The position numbers and the translations under genes were made by a program. A stretch of DNA of 64,000 bases. It comes from Adiantum capillus-veneris (Eukaryota > Streptophyta > Polypodiopsida > Polypodiales > Pteridaceae). Of the stretch, positions 1 to 11,639 are shown one piece after another. The stretch spans positions 68,164,435 through 68,228,434 of the forward strand of contig CM043950.1 in NCBI GenBank assembly GCA_014529385.2, written 5' to 3'. The number at the start of each line of letters is the position of its first letter. The stretch's first letter is position 1. Below the pieces are notes generated by a model. The model saw only the letters and a program-made list of their open reading frames with translations. It did no database searches and was not told where the DNA came from.

Positions 1-202
1 ACAAATCTGTGTGTTGCAATCCTGAAAATATGGTCAATTTGAGGCATACGCTAAGAAAAATTTGGGAAAGGGGATTTTAGTTTGGGCAAAGCCACATGTT
101 GCATGGATGTGAGGCCTCCAGAGGGCTAGCCTATGAGAGTGTTAGCTCGGCATGGAATACATGGTAACCTCCATAGTGTCCATGTTGTTATGGCCACAAC
201 AC

Positions 203-229
203 ATACACACACACACACACACACACAAC
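203..229. repeat. (CA)n microsatellite
   Basis: About 12-13 uninterrupted CA/AC units are read directly. The open frames across it (poly His-Thr) are a consequence of the repeat. Confidence 0.95.
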
Positions 230-263
230 ACACATCGAGTGGTCCATGCTTGTGCCTGGGGGG

Positions 264-268
<5 letters not shown>

Positions 269-311
<43 letters not shown>
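269..311. repeat. (GA)n microsatellite
   Basis: About 21 GA units are read directly, 40 bases after the CA tract, giving a compound microsatellite. The poly Arg-Glu peptide encoded across it is an artefact. Confidence 0.95.
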
Positions 312-313
<2 letters not shown>

Positions 314-1789
314 TTGCAGCTCTTGATTATGGCTAGTGGGATTCCTTATCACTATAGTGCTTTATATCCATAACAGTACATGCACAATAGACAAATTGTA
401 TATATAAGCTCAAATATACCAAGCTTTCAATAAGAGAGTGCCACACTCGCGCAACACCACTAACCTCAAAAATGCAAACAAATCAAAGTTGCCTCTATTG
501 TGTGTTCTCCAAGCAATATGATTATGAGATTTTGAGAGTAGGCTACACCTAGCAAGACAGATTGACAAGTTGAAATACATATAAAAAGTGGAGACTAGCA
601 ATAGAGCAGGTCTAAGGCAAGCCAGGTCGACATGTGAGAATCAGGCTTACGGGAACCACGACCAAAAGTATACCCATTCATTTGAGGCCTTGAGGGCTGA
701 ATTACGTGAGCTAGCCATGAGTGGAGCACAAGACACCCTCACAAGCTCCTTCCAAATCCTAGGAAACGCACTTATGCCAACAACGTATGTCGGCCTGCTC
801 CCAAGCCTCACCATATTATCGATGCTAGCAAAGCAAGAACTACAGACATAAAATGTCAATCCATGGGATGTAGCTTATTCCACTAGTGCATGGAGGCTAC
901 AAGAGATAGCTTATATCTTCAAAAACCCAAGTCCTATGTGTTCTTGCCGAAATTGGTCTCAAATGTGTGTCAAACATCAAAATCAGCTTTCCTTATCGTA
1001 AGCTTTATCCGATGATTTGTCTAGCTACAATGCTCCAGATGCAATGAAAGTTACTAACCTAGAGTGTGCAAAGTATCCTCAATGTCGCCATATGCTCAAA
1101 TGTCATTTTGACACTTGGACAAAATCACATCTAAGATATACAGCCTATTTTGGGCAGGTCAATTTTGGCCTTCGAAGCACTCTATGGATTCCTTAGAATA
1201 CGATCTATCTATCTCCATGGTGTTAGATGTGTGTATTGTGCGTAGGGAGTGAAAGTAGCTCATAGACGGGCATGCCTAAAAACACAACTTCATCGTGAGA
1301 AACTTACGCAGACAAAGAGAGCTTTCACCTTGAGCACATTGGTATGCTCAGATTCACAATGCAATGCCACACAATGGAGACACAAGAGATTGGAAATAAC
1401 ACAGAACTCACAGTACTCAATTGGAACATACGCTCACTTTCAATATCCAAATGTTAGGTTCAAAATTACAAAAGTTGGCTTTTATACCTTAGCCAAGGTT
1501 TAAAGAACGGATTTTTAGATATGTGGGCTCAATAAAAAGGCTTAGGAATTGAATTCATTTGCAAATTTGGAAGCCCTCCGCCCCTTTACACTCTTTAGCA
1601 ATCAGTGATAATACAATGGATTTGGACTTTTGTGAGAGTTTTCATTTATAAAAATATTTGTGATACAATCAATGGGGTAAAAATAAGAATGATGTCCATT
1701 TGTTAGCTGAGCAGTTAGCATTCCCCCCCTCTCTTTGGCTGTGTCGTCCGTGAAACAACTACTTAGGGTGCTAAGTAGTGGCCAAGGCT

Positions 1790-3711
1790 TTACCCTAATC
1801 CACTAGAGTTCACCTTCAAAACTTGTAGAACTGATAGCAAACCACACCCGATTCTACCCGTTTATGACCATGCCGCATCACACACTACTCTTTCTTTCTT
1901 TCAAACATACATAGAGGTCTGGGGATTCACATACATCTCACACACATCTGGGGAAAGAAATGGCACAAAGAATCGATATGATTTGCTTCGTTATGGCAAA
2001 GAAACATCATCTACACCACCATCAAAACCTGCTACAATCGGGTTGGCATGGAAACCTCAAGCAACAAGAAAAAAACAACAACTTCTGTTTCACCACTTGT
2101 GCGACTCTCCTCGCTGAGAGCGGAAAAAAAATCCCCTCTGATGACACCTCTTTTGGCTACAAGACGCTCCCTCGAACACTCGTCCAAGCTTACCTTTTCC
2201 AAAGAAAAACCAACTATGAGCTCCAACCTTCTTCTCCTCCTTCGGCTCCGAGAAGAATCCGTCCTTGTTCTTCTTTGTAGCCCGAGAAAACCCCTCCAAA
2301 CTTTCCTCCTCTATTGGCCTAAATCCTCTTCCCTTGAACAACAAAACGAGCCCCATACATCCAAAAACTCGGGCCCGGGAAAGCCTCCCTATTTTTGGCC
2401 GAACCTGCTATTTCCGAACTCCTCTGGATGGGACGACCCTCTTTGCTATTCTCAAGCCTTCTTCACATGAACACCTCTTTAGCGGGGCTCCCACTTAAAA
2501 GAGATTCTCCCTTACGAGTGTGAGACCATACCTGAGCAGGCACCACGTCATCATTAGCAGATACATCAACGGCAATAGACGACGATGAAGTGCCACCGTA
2601 GCACAGCTTCAAGCAGCAACACCACCGGCCCCAACAGCCAAGCACCAGCAAAGCAGCGACGATAACGGTGTCTGCCATAGCTCAGGCCACACGAGCTCCC
2701 TCCCAACGCATCACACCTGGCTTCTCATGAGATGAGGAACACCCCACAAAACATACCCAACGTCTCCTACCACTGTTTTTGCCTATGGGCTTATTGGGGT
2801 GCCAGGTGGCAGCCCGAGGGCCCCTCCCCCCTCCACTGGCCTCCAAATTTTTCAAAACAAATTACCCTTATATCTCAATTTTTCTCCTTTTTTTTTAGTT
2901 CCTTCCATTTGGTGCACCCAAACCCGGTTACCAAGCCGCAACACCCTATTAAAACCTCTCATTGCCGATTCTAAGCTACACTGTTGCCTATTTGCATTTT
3001 GGTCCCTGCATGGCCTCGACCGACGAGTACCAAAAAAATTGCTAAAAATCACCAGAAAATACCATAATGCCAGTTGGACTAGACTTCACTTCGCAATATC
3101 TCCATTGTTCAGCCTCCAATTAACAAGCTATCACTTCTTGCTAGCTCCATATATCACCCACTACCTCTGTAAACCTCGTTGTGCTCCAAAAATTTTCAGA
3201 TGGCACACCTACCAAGGCGGTCAAATTGGCTTAAAACCAACCCCCAATAAAACTTCATTTGACGATAACTTGGCATCTCTAACTCCAAACAATGATCAAA
3301 AAGACTTGCAGGCTACATAAATCAATCACTACATACCCATAGCTTGAAGCTGGATCAGACTACCTGGCATCATTGGCTTGTCCGTCTTGATCTGCAATCA
3401 CTTCTAGCTTCAAAGCCCCGTATCTTGCACACCGCGGCTCTGTTTGACGATATGTCTAGACTTGCTCCTTCAACACTTCAACCTCTACATATATAGGCCA
3501 AAAATGAGTACCTCGGACATTCTTCACTTGACACCCTGCCAGGCCCTATTCTGGAACCCTTTTGGCCTATAAAACCACACAAAGCATACATTTTGGCTGC
3601 CTCTTTTCTGCGAGGCTCTTCCCATCTACTCTAGCCCTCTGCCATCCATCTACAAGCATACACATGACTGCATGTTCCCTCTGCTAGGGTCGACACACTT
3701 TGGTTGCACCA
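1790..3711 (+). mobile_element. Dispersed LTR-like repeat R1, copy A
   Basis: This stretch aligns by eye with 8590-9274 joined to 20596-21783 (R1 copy B). Both hold the same blocks: AATCCACTA near the left end, a CTGCTACAA..GGTTGG block, a TTTGGTGC block, and a right end reading AGGGTC-R-ACACACTTTGG-Y-TGCACCA. A plus-strand TATA box (GGCCTATAAAACC, near 3566) lies about 140 bases before the right end, as expected for an LTR transcribed rightward. A third short piece lies at about 7985-8065. No coding capacity is recognised. Boundaries are approximate, and LTR identity is inferred from layout. Confidence 0.45.
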
Positions 3712-4039
3712 TCATTGCCCCAACCCCTTGTTGAACATTCATGTTCAACCAAAAATCATCTTTATTCTTCTACCAACCGCAAAAACTGGCAAACACTATC
3801 CAAAACTGTGAGAAAACCACAAAAATCCTACCATATGTACAATACTGTCAAACCTCAAGTGGGGTGGGTTGCCCCACCCCCTACATCACATAATCTCCGC
3901 CTAGATCAAAAACCTTTCAATGATTTCCTCCATCCATATGTAGCATCCTCTAATAATGCTTCACCCAAGTCCACAGCCATCCGTGCACATAGTATGCCCA
4001 AATCACTTTAGCATAAATGAACCTTTCCCTGTAATCATA

Positions 4040-5262
4040 TCATCTGCTCCAACCAACAATTTTGACAATGGGCTCTAGCTCCTTTCCCAATGGGAAGTCG
4101 TTGATACCAATTTCCCTTCGCCTTGATCTTTTCTTCCTGCTACTTTCAGCTTCTTCCATCTTTGACTTCTTCTTCTTGTCCCTTCTGGCTGAATTTGTTC
4201 CTTCACTTCTCATGTCTTTATCCTTATCATGTGCTCTTGTGCGTTTTTCTACCGGCATAACATCAAAGTTTAGAGTATGCTCATCTATTACCTCTTCTAG
4301 CTTGATGATGTTGACTCCTCTTTCTTCCTCCTCATGTGGGACGGGAGGTATATTTGCTGGTGGTGGTGGTCGATGAAGGATTTGTGGGCCTTGAGCTAGT
4401 TCTTGCTGCACAGTGAGAGGAGGCGGTCTGGGGGGTATATGTCTCCCGGAAGTCGCCTTGGATGTGGACAATTGTACATGCCATGGCCCATTTCATTGCA
4501 ATTCCAACATCGCAACTCTTGAGCTTGTCTTCGTTGATTGCGATTCCCTTCTCTTGGTTGTCGTTGTTGAGGTAGGCCTTGTACTAGATTCAGAGTAAGG
4601 TTCTCAAGCTGTTGAGTTAGCCTTTGTAAAACCTCTTGTTGAGAGTTATCTCCTATTTGTGAAGATTGTGCAAGAGGGACCCTAATTGGTGCTTCCATGG
4701 TTTGTGAAGACTCCCTCTCACTCACCTCATTCAAACCCCTTGCTCTATGTGCTTGGAAGTGTAGTTTTCTAAACTTGATGATGGCTACCTCACGTGTTTC
4801 TTCGAAGGTGGATGGGAATTTTAGCTCTACTTTAGCCTTTAAAAGTGGATACAAGCCAACCATGAATCTCTCTTTTTTTAGAAAGTTAGGTGCACCACCA
4901 TGATTTTCTAATGTAGCCTCCCACCTACCCCATAGATTGACAAAGGTTGCTTCATAAGAGGGATAGTCTTCAAGTGATACCTGCTTATGTCCAATAAGAC
5001 ATTTCCATAGTCCTTCAGAAGTATCACCTTGCCCGAACTTGGAGAGGAAGCTTGCTCGCAGTCTCTCCCAATTGGACTTGATTTGGGGTTGCAAGGTCTC
5101 ATACCATGCTTTAGCTTCTGCTTTTAGAACCAACGGGAAGGCTTGTAGCTTTACTTCCTCTTCATCTCTCGCGGATATAAGATGTGCCATCTCCAAGTTG
5201 TCAAGAAACTCTTGCGCATCTTCCCCACTTCTTGCATAGAACGTGGGAAAAGAACTTGACAT
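4040..5262 (-). pseudogene. gag: Gypsy-type gag polyprotein (retrotransposon gag + one zinc knuckle), frameshifted
   Basis: Capsid/nucleocapsid protein of a Ty3/Gypsy-like element. The start at 5262 gives 288 residues. Residues 1-150 match the retrotransposon gag pattern (F-x4-GEDAQEFLDNLE, W-x2-L-x4-W-x2-L-x2-F). A CCHC knuckle, CWNCNEMGHGMYNC, lies at about 253-266. The first frame stops at 4396, and a second frame (4471-4040, 143 residues) continues with Pro-rich then Lys/Arg-rich sequence (KKKKSKMEEAESSRKKRSRR), so a one-base frameshift probably splits one protein. No protease or RT follows; at the left the element gives way to R1 copy A. It lies 85 bases downstream of the small ORF B and belongs to the LTR/primer site at 5892-7850. 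Recognition of gag is firm; element family is not assigned. Confidence 0.85.
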
Positions 5263-5347
5263 TTTGTTTAGACTTTTTGAAATTTATTTTTTTTAAAGAA
5301 ACTTTTCTCTTACGGGCTGCACAAGATTGTTGACACTATAAATCTGA

Positions 5348-5560
5348 TTACATTAAAATGAAGATGTACACATCCATTGTTAATTCGTACTTTATCATAG
5401 GTAGAATAAATGGATTAATTGAAGCATTGATTTCATTGAGGCGAGTGGATCCAAATATCCTCCTTATGATAGATTGAAACCTAAACTTAGTTGCAATGAT
5501 TATATGAATGGATTGCCGAGCAAGAGGCCTAAAAGGTTCATTGTTTTGATCGTGATTCAT
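5348..5560 (-). CDS. Small leader ORF B (70 aa), locus 1
   Basis: I do not recognise this family. The 70-residue protein begins MNHDQNNEPFRPLARQ and ends DVYIFILM. It is clearly homologous to ORF B at 41832-42044, 58599-58826 and 63388-63600, sharing the start MN(H/Q)(D/E), an I-H-I-I run, F-Q-x2-IRR, a conserved INxSxNPFI-x-P run and a DV-x-IF end. It is also similar to its neighbour ORF A (NPIILP, FG-x2-RL-x-EI). Compared with the copy at 63388, many codons differ at third positions while residues are kept, which suggests selection on the protein. It sits between ORF A (83-base gap) and gag (85-base gap) in the presumed genomic RNA leader. No signal peptide, and too few charged or Cys residues for a zinc finger. 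Function unknown. Confidence 0.7.
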   Translation of the reverse strand: MNHDQNNEPFRPLARQSIHIIIATKFRFQSIIRRIFGSTRLNEINASINPFILPMIKYELTMDVYIFILM

Positions 5561-5643
5561 GTGCTACTCCTCGTTGTTGGTTTGAAGACCTCGTTCCTTT
5601 ATATGGCCCTTGAGCACCCCTTCACCACTCCTTGTCCGTGCCT

Positions 5644-5859
5644 TTAAAACAAAATGAAAACGTGAACATCAAAAGAAGTTTCATAATTGATGATTGGAAG
5701 TATAATTGGATTGGGTGATGCCAGTATTTCTCTAAGTCTTTCTGCACCAAACATAAAAACAATGCGTTGATGGAAAAAGACTTTTTTATCTATGTGAACA
5801 TTTACTCTAATGTGTTGTGCAAAATGAAATGGATAGATGGGAACTCCATTGTTCATCAC
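5644..5859 (-). CDS. Small leader ORF A (71 aa), locus 1
   Basis: Unrecognised 71-residue protein, starting MMNNGVPIYPFHFAQHIRVN and ending DVHVFILF. Homologues are at 42041-42262, 58823-59047 (broken) and 63622-63840. Conserved features: (M/D)NNG-like start, F-H/Q-F near residue 12, IR-V/I-N, K-x2-F-x-QRIVF-x-FG, RL-x-EIL-x-SP-x-PIILP, DV at the end. The second half is paralogous to ORF B. The predicted character is alternating hydrophobic beta strands. It is the first ORF after the primer site at 5892-5908, so it would be translated from the same leader as ORF B and gag. Confidence 0.7.
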   Translation of the reverse strand: MMNNGVPIYPFHFAQHIRVNVHIDKKVFFHQRIVFMFGAERLREILASPNPIILPIINYETSFDVHVFILF

Positions 5860-5891
5860 TAAAAAATTTGAAGGTAACTTGGAAATATGTT

Positions 5892-5908
5892 CCTCAGTGG
5901 GGGCACCA
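5892..5908 (-). promoter_or_regulatory. Candidate primer-binding site, locus 1 element
   Basis: On the minus strand this reads TGGTGCCCCCACTGAGG, just inside the presumed LTR end (CGCCCTCA, 5 bases away). The plus-strand element at the right end of the window has TGGTGCCCCCACGG at 63317-63330, three bases after a matching CGCCTCA LTR end. A second shared block, GGTGGTGCCCCAA, lies at 6001-6014 here and 63168-63180 there. TGG at the 5' end fits a tRNA CCA terminus; the primer tRNA is not identified. Confidence 0.55.
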
Positions 5909-5913
5909 CTTTA

Positions 5914-7850
5914 TGAGGGCGAGCTTTTTGAAATGGGGCCTCTAAACCCAAACCAATGGGCCTACCCTCACAAAATGTTCGTAAAGAGGTACGCACACTA
6001 CTTGGGGCACCACCTTCTTTTGGGAGTGGAGAAGGAAACCAATCAAAATAACACTTGCACTCACCCACTCAAGCAACACACTTTGAAAACCCCCTTACTC
6101 TATATACACTTTGGACACTTGAACACCATCAACGATTATGCAACCCAATGCCGTGCATCAAAATGAAATATGCAATTTGTGGAATAGCATTCCACCTTCT
6201 CCCCATAAGAATACCCATAATACATCCAAACTCTTCCTCTCTCAAGCACTCATCAAAAAATCATGCGCACAAGACTTGCCTCTCAAACACACAAGAGAAT
6301 CACTTACATCAAACTAACACACTTTGCATAGAGAGCTCATCTCCATCTATGCAATGCCGTGACACAAATAAAATCACCATGAGAGGTAGCCACATGCATA
6401 TGTAATGAAGCAAAAGAGAGTTGGAGTGAGAAATTTCTTTTGACCAATTGAATAAGTGTGGAGAAACAAACCAATGGTAAATTGAGAATAGAACACTTAC
6501 TTGATTTCTCGCACACCTTTTAAGGGGAGGACAGGCGTTGGCTAACCATCACGAATTGCGACACTTTAAAGTTTTGAAGATGATTTCATGATCATTAACA
6601 TAACCATGAGAGAGATCATGATGTATTTACAAGTTATTGAGGTGCTACAAATGATATATTGGGTTGATGGAGTAAGAGATTGTAGAATGGAAAGAGTGGA
6701 AAACAGAGTTGCACTTCCTCCAAAGAGGAGGGTTAGGAGGGAGGATGTGAAAGAGGGAGAGTTGGGGTTTTCTCTACTATTGATCAAGAAACAACATGAA
6801 GTTGAAAATATAGGTGTGTGTCCTTGAGTCTCTCCAAGGGGGGCTATCTATAGTTGTGTAGGAGTGGGATTATGCTACACTTAATTAGAGTAAGTGATTA
6901 GACCTAATTAAGTGTCCTTTGACCACTCATTGAATATTGGACATAAAAGGGACTATTTATTCACCAAAAATATCATTTTAGACCGTGAAGGCTCCATAGG
7001 GGTGCATAATGTAGGTGGGCCCCACCATGAGGCCCTACGGGTGGCTCCTGCGGGGTATCTCAACTTGTTTGTCTTGGCATTTAGAAAGCATCTTTAGGTT
7101 GGTCCCATCACATGCAAGTGACCTTGAACACTCATTGCTCTTCTAGAAGATGAGTAGGGGAAAAATAAGATCTCACCCTCTTGATTTACTTGATTTACAG
7201 TTCCCTTTTGATGCGAATCTGACATATTTACACTATTTTGACCATAACTTTTTACCTGTAGCTCGGAATGACATGATTCAAAAGGCAAAACTGACCTTCT
7301 CAACATGTTGGATATGAATTTGGACTATTCTTCACGCCCATGCACCAAGGAATTCGGTTTGGAAGGTCCACACTAGGCTAGGGAACCTTTTGCTTCCAAG
7401 TCTTCTTGTATGGGCCCTTTGTTTGTATGCATCCAAGGGGAATCATGCTTTTTCAAAAGGCTATGATGCTTAAACAAATAGAGGAGGGCCCAATATTATT
7501 TGCTTGTGAAAAGAATATACAATTGGAGTCTTTTTTAAAGGAGAGAAACTATATGTATATTCTTAAGAGATATTGGGCCACCTATGTAGGGGGCATAGAA
7601 GACTTGTAGAGAGGGACCATAATCTTTGGTAAAGACAAGTGGAGAGTTGATTTCCATGGGAATTTATCTATATGGGGTGGAAGATGGATATATTATTTTT
7701 CTCTTACTAATTCACAAGAGGTAAGAAAGTTTGGGGGGTATATAGTTGGTTATTGTATGCTTATTCTATTTACAAAGCAAAAAAGAAAAGGGTGGTAATA
7801 TAAATATATGACTAAGGTGACATTTTTGGGAAGAGTATAATGTATGTGTC
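5914..7850 (-). mobile_element. 5' LTR of locus 1 Gypsy element (approximate ends)
   Basis: The inner end is set by the primer site. Positions about 7000-7640 align by eye with the outer Gypsy left LTR at about 43020-43570: shared GGTGGGCCCCACC-like block, CTGTAGCTCGGA..GACATG, CAAAAGGCAAAA, CACGCCC and a GGGCCCTT..TGTATG block. The outer end is placed near a CGCCACA at about 7850 by analogy with the GCCACAGCACGACA end at 43789-43802. A possible TATA (CTATAGATAG, minus, 6844-6853) lies about 930 bases from the inner end. No second LTR copy is in the window, so the element is truncated. Confidence 0.5.
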
Positions 7851-8589
7851 GCCACAAAGGTTAAACGAAGAGGGGGAATTTACTCTAGATAACTTAATAG
7901 CATAGAAAAATATATACACATATGAGGAAGAGGACGTTGAGTAGGCTGAAAAATGTTGCAAAAAAATGGTTACCATTTTATGAAAACCATTTGGCCTATA
8001 AAACCACACAAAGCATACATTTTTGGTGCCCCTTATCTGTGGGGGCTCTTCCCATCTCATCAGGCCAATAAACACCCAACCAAGTCCATTGTTGTAAGGT
8101 TTGATCATGTACAAAATGCAGATTTACTATTGTGGTATGATTTTGACTTAAGTAGGCATCTTGTTCCTCACAATTAATGCACAAAAGAAAGATTCCATCC
8201 TTTTTTTTGGGATATAGCCTTCTAGCCAGCAATTGATATAGGGTTGATTTCTCTATCAATCATGGTGTGATAGGGATAGGTATTTGGGAATCTACTTTTG
8301 CTATGGTCATTAAGGATACAAGACCTTTAACCATCTTGGAACCATTTCTATAGAGAGTAGATGTGAATTAGGTAAATCATCACCCCTTTGGGTGCTTCCC
8401 ATGTGGTGAGTCTCGAGAGATGATCTCCTCTTTGGTGTGTGTTTCCCCTTTTTACTACCACTATGAAGTAAATTCAAGTAAGATGATGAGCCATCTCACA
8501 ATCCTTTCTATATTTCACGGTGGATAGGGGGGAAGGGGAACCCACCCAAAACACAACACATATGCCTCTCTATAGCCCAAGATACTCAG
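7851..8589. other. Spacer with a fragment of R1
   Basis: The only recognisable content is a ~80-base R1 fragment at about 7985-8065, including GGCCTATAAAACCACAC and GGGGCTCTTCCCATCT, which match copy A at about 3563-3625. The rest shows no coding signal or repeat partner. Confidence 0.4.
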
Positions 8590-9274
8590 TGCACCCCAAT
8601 CCACTATACTTCACCAATAAAACTCAACGCTTTCGTATATATATCACCTTTTGCATGCATACCAACACTCACACACTTTGCACAAACAATTGACAACACA
8701 ACACATTGATGTTTCTCATTGATAGAAATCACACAGCACACACCACTCTCTCTTTGTCCCTCACACACATAGACGCCCGGGGAGGCACATGCATCTCATA
8801 CACTGGCATGATGGTTGGAATAGAGAAAAAAGGAGAAGGGGGGAAATGGGGACTATGGTTTGCTTCAATTATGGAAAAAGAATCATCTACAAACAATCTT
8901 GAAACCTGCTACTACAACTGGTTGGGCATGACACCATCAAGCATAAAAAAATTGAGATAAGCAATGAATTCAGTGTCGTGTGGCTCTCCTCACTAAGAGC
9001 GTCCAAGGAAAAACATGTGTTGGTGCCCTCGTTGGCACCAAGGTTTCTCTTGCAAGTTCCCCGCTCAAGATTTCCAAAACAACCTCCCAATTGCAAAAAC
9101 ATGGGCCCTCTATAGAGTGTGTGAAGCATCACTTTTTTGTTGACCTTCTATTTTCAGATCTTGTATGCATGTGAGGTCGCCCTTGGCTAATTCTCGCTTA
9201 CATGGGGCCCACTCCATGTGATAAAGCTCCTCCATTGGGCACCGATGGCGTCTTCGATGCTCCGCATCTCTCTC
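8590..9274 (+). mobile_element. R1 copy B, left part
   Basis: Aligns with R1 copy A from about 1790 (AATCCACTA-x-TTCACC, CACACACCACTCTCTCTTT, ACAACTGGTTGG). It ends exactly at the target site CTCTC of the 9275-20590 element and continues at 20596. The left end is approximate. Confidence 0.45.
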
Positions 9275-10200
9275 TGTTGGGGATACCATCATAGCATAGC
9301 TCCAATGACCAACAAAATTATCGATCCGAAGAGATGAGCTACCCGACTAGGGAATGGAAACACTCACACACTTAGTGAGCTAATCATGGAAACACGAATG
9401 GTGACTCTATGAGGTAAGCTTCTTGGCCTATGGAGGAGCTAAGCCACAATGATTGGCAATCTCCACATCCACTTCCCTTCACCTCTGATCAACCCAATCA
9501 CACACTCTGACAATTGCAAGATGCACACAACACTAACCTTATCATGCAACACACTAATCACAAGCGCACACACACACATAGATCTATTGAAAACCACACT
9601 CCAATCAAACCTACATGCACACACAAGCAAAAAAGGGCAATCACACAAGATTACAAAGGGACTAACCACTAATTAGTTATGATCTAGCTAATTAAAACAT
9701 CATTAGCAATCACAAGAAGCATGAGAGAGACATAGTGAAAGATAATTAAGCATTGATTAGTGTTAATCAAGTCACATGAGCAAGGAGAAGCTCAAGGACT
9801 CCATAGCCACACACCTCATGAGCTCTCACCAAAGAGTGGTCTCAACAAAGGAGCTTGAGAACCCTAATTTCTTTTACACACTGCCTTATATACCTAGGGT
9901 AAAATATGCAATGTCCAGGTGCCCAAGGCCTTTAGGGATCCACCACTTACTGAATTTGCAACCTAGGTACACAAATTGACCTGCTCTTTATAGCTTCGAG
10001 ATCTCATTGAGCCCGTAACACATTAAAAATATTACAATGGCTTGAAATAAACCAAGAGTTTACAATACATGATCATTTTGGAAAAATGTGAAAAATGTAA
10101 AACGCCAATCTTTACTACTTCTTCATGTTGATCTTTGATGTGCATCCGTAAGGCTCAAACCTTTAGTAGCTTTTGTTAATTGATGTTGAATCAGTTAACA
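9275..10200 (-). repeat. 3' LTR of the 9275-20590 element (926 bp)
   Basis: Near-identical over most of its length to 19676-20590. Shared blocks include TAGCATAGCTCCAATGACC, GGCAATCTCCACATCCACTT and CTTATATACCTA. The open frame 9776-9979 has a counterpart at 20173-20379 only because the LTRs are copies. Confidence 0.9.
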
Positions 10201-10218
10201 TTCCTCCCCTTCCGATTT
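10201..10218 (-). promoter_or_regulatory. Polypurine tract
   Basis: On the minus strand AAATCGGAAGGGGAGGAA runs directly into the 3' LTR start TGTTAAC. This is the expected plus-strand primer for reverse transcription and fixes the orientation. Confidence 0.85.
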
Positions 10219-11182
10219 TAGTGCTTGTCCTTGGACACTGTTGAAAAGTGTCCGTGGAGGTTGTGGAAGGGTTTTGATTGGTTGTTGATGATGTTGCATT
10301 TATCCATTGTAATAGCAAACTGATGAGGCTACTGTTTATTTATGAAAAGTATGTACAAAGGAAGTATAATGACAAGGTTCTAAATTAAGGCCTAATACTA
10401 GGATGACCAAAGGGAAAAAGCCTAGTGGAAAAAAAGTGCCTTTGGGATATGCGCATTATTGGAGTACTTATTAGCATGGAAAATATTAATAAAGTACTCA
10501 AGGGATTATCTGCTGGTAGATATGGAATTAAAAAGGTTGCAAATATGAGCCTCGTAGCATGATGGAACATTGATTTGCATGTTGTAGTCCACTCAAGGTG
10601 CATAGGTGGAAGCAAAAAAGAGTGTCTAATGCATATGTCCAATGGTGGGGACATCCTATATATGCATACATAGAAATTTATGGAAAACAATATGTTGTGC
10701 AAGAATGATTTTCAGAGGTTCTTCAGAAAGGTGGTGTAGCTATAAAAGCATATGACATGGATTTACAAGCTGGCACCCTTTTAAGAATGGTTTTTGTTGA
10801 CGAGGATATGTGCTCTCATCTTACAGTGCACTCTGCATGGGTGTTGGACTCTACAACACTCCACTAGTTGTAAGTTAATAGACTTCGACTCTTATGCTCA
10901 TCTCATCCAACATAAGCCACATGACTTAGATATGCTCAACTCTTTCAGCTTGAGCATAAGCCTAATAACTACGACTCTTAGCACAAATTTTATTATGACC
11001 TGAAGCTTTAGGACTAGTGCTTTGCTCATTTTATGGCTCAGTAGCCCGACTCTAACTATGCCAAAGAGTGTTTTCTGCACCTTGGCGACTTGACTTTTTA
11101 CATTCTTGTACTTACTACAAACATTTCTTTAATAAAAGTGAGCTTGAATCCTCAAAAAAAGGATTAGTGAAGGACCAAGAAG

Positions 11183-11633
11183 CATTAGGTGAAATTTGGA
11201 CTCACAAAGGGCCCTTTAAGGAGTTTGACTTTACCTCTCTCTACCAAAATGGGTGCATGGATAAAGTTTTGCAAACAAACTCCAAAGTTGGCAGAGGTTT
11301 GACAATTAGAATGTCCTCTTCAAGCTCTATCTATTGATATATAGCACGCCATGAGATTCCTCATATTTTAGGAGATTCTTTTTTTGATTCACTCAGATGC
11401 CAACAAAGTTGTCACATCATAGGTGAATCAAAAAAAGAATCTTCTAAAATATGAGGAATCTCATGGTGTGCTATATGTCAATAGATAGAGCTTGAAGAGG
11501 ACATTCTAACTGTCAAAACTTCTCCAACTTTGGAGTTTGTTTGCAAAAAATTATCTATGCGCCCGTTTTGGTAGAGAGAGGTAAAATCAAACTCCTTAAA
11601 GGGCCCCTTTGTGAGTCCAAATTTCACCTAATG
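11183..11633. mobile_element. Foldback (hairpin) element, copy 1, 451 bp
   Basis: Two arms of about 210 bases (11183-11392 and 11424-11633) are near-perfect inverted repeats around a ~31-base loop. The ends read CATTAGGTGAAATTTGGACT and its complement. A second member is at 31237-31654. It has no coding capacity, so it resembles a foldback-type MITE. The target duplication is ambiguous: no clean direct repeat lies outside the CATTAGG/CCTAATG ends. Confidence 0.85.
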
Positions 11634-11639
11634 GTTTCT

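Larger units (their letters stand above)
1..1780. other. Intergenic spacer, no gene recognised
   Basis: No coding region, RNA gene or element end is recognisable. Short open frames here (for example 588-851 plus, 1249-1503 plus) have no family motif and no second copy in the window. The two dinucleotide tracts are listed separately. The sequence is moderately AT-rich, ordinary plant intergenic DNA. Confidence 0.5.

Noticed and set aside
133-373. Two overlapping open frames rich in Thr-His and Arg-Glu
   Set aside because: They are translations of the CA and GA microsatellites.
2032-2470. Open frames on both strands at 1960-2500 (up to 140 aa)
   Set aside because: Low-complexity Ser/Leu-rich or Lys/Glu-rich readings of a repeat (R1), with no motif and no conservation of frame in copy B.
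9776-9979. 67-residue ORF repeated at 20173-20379
   Set aside because: It lies in both LTRs of one element. No independent homologue was seen, so this is duplication rather than coding evidence.
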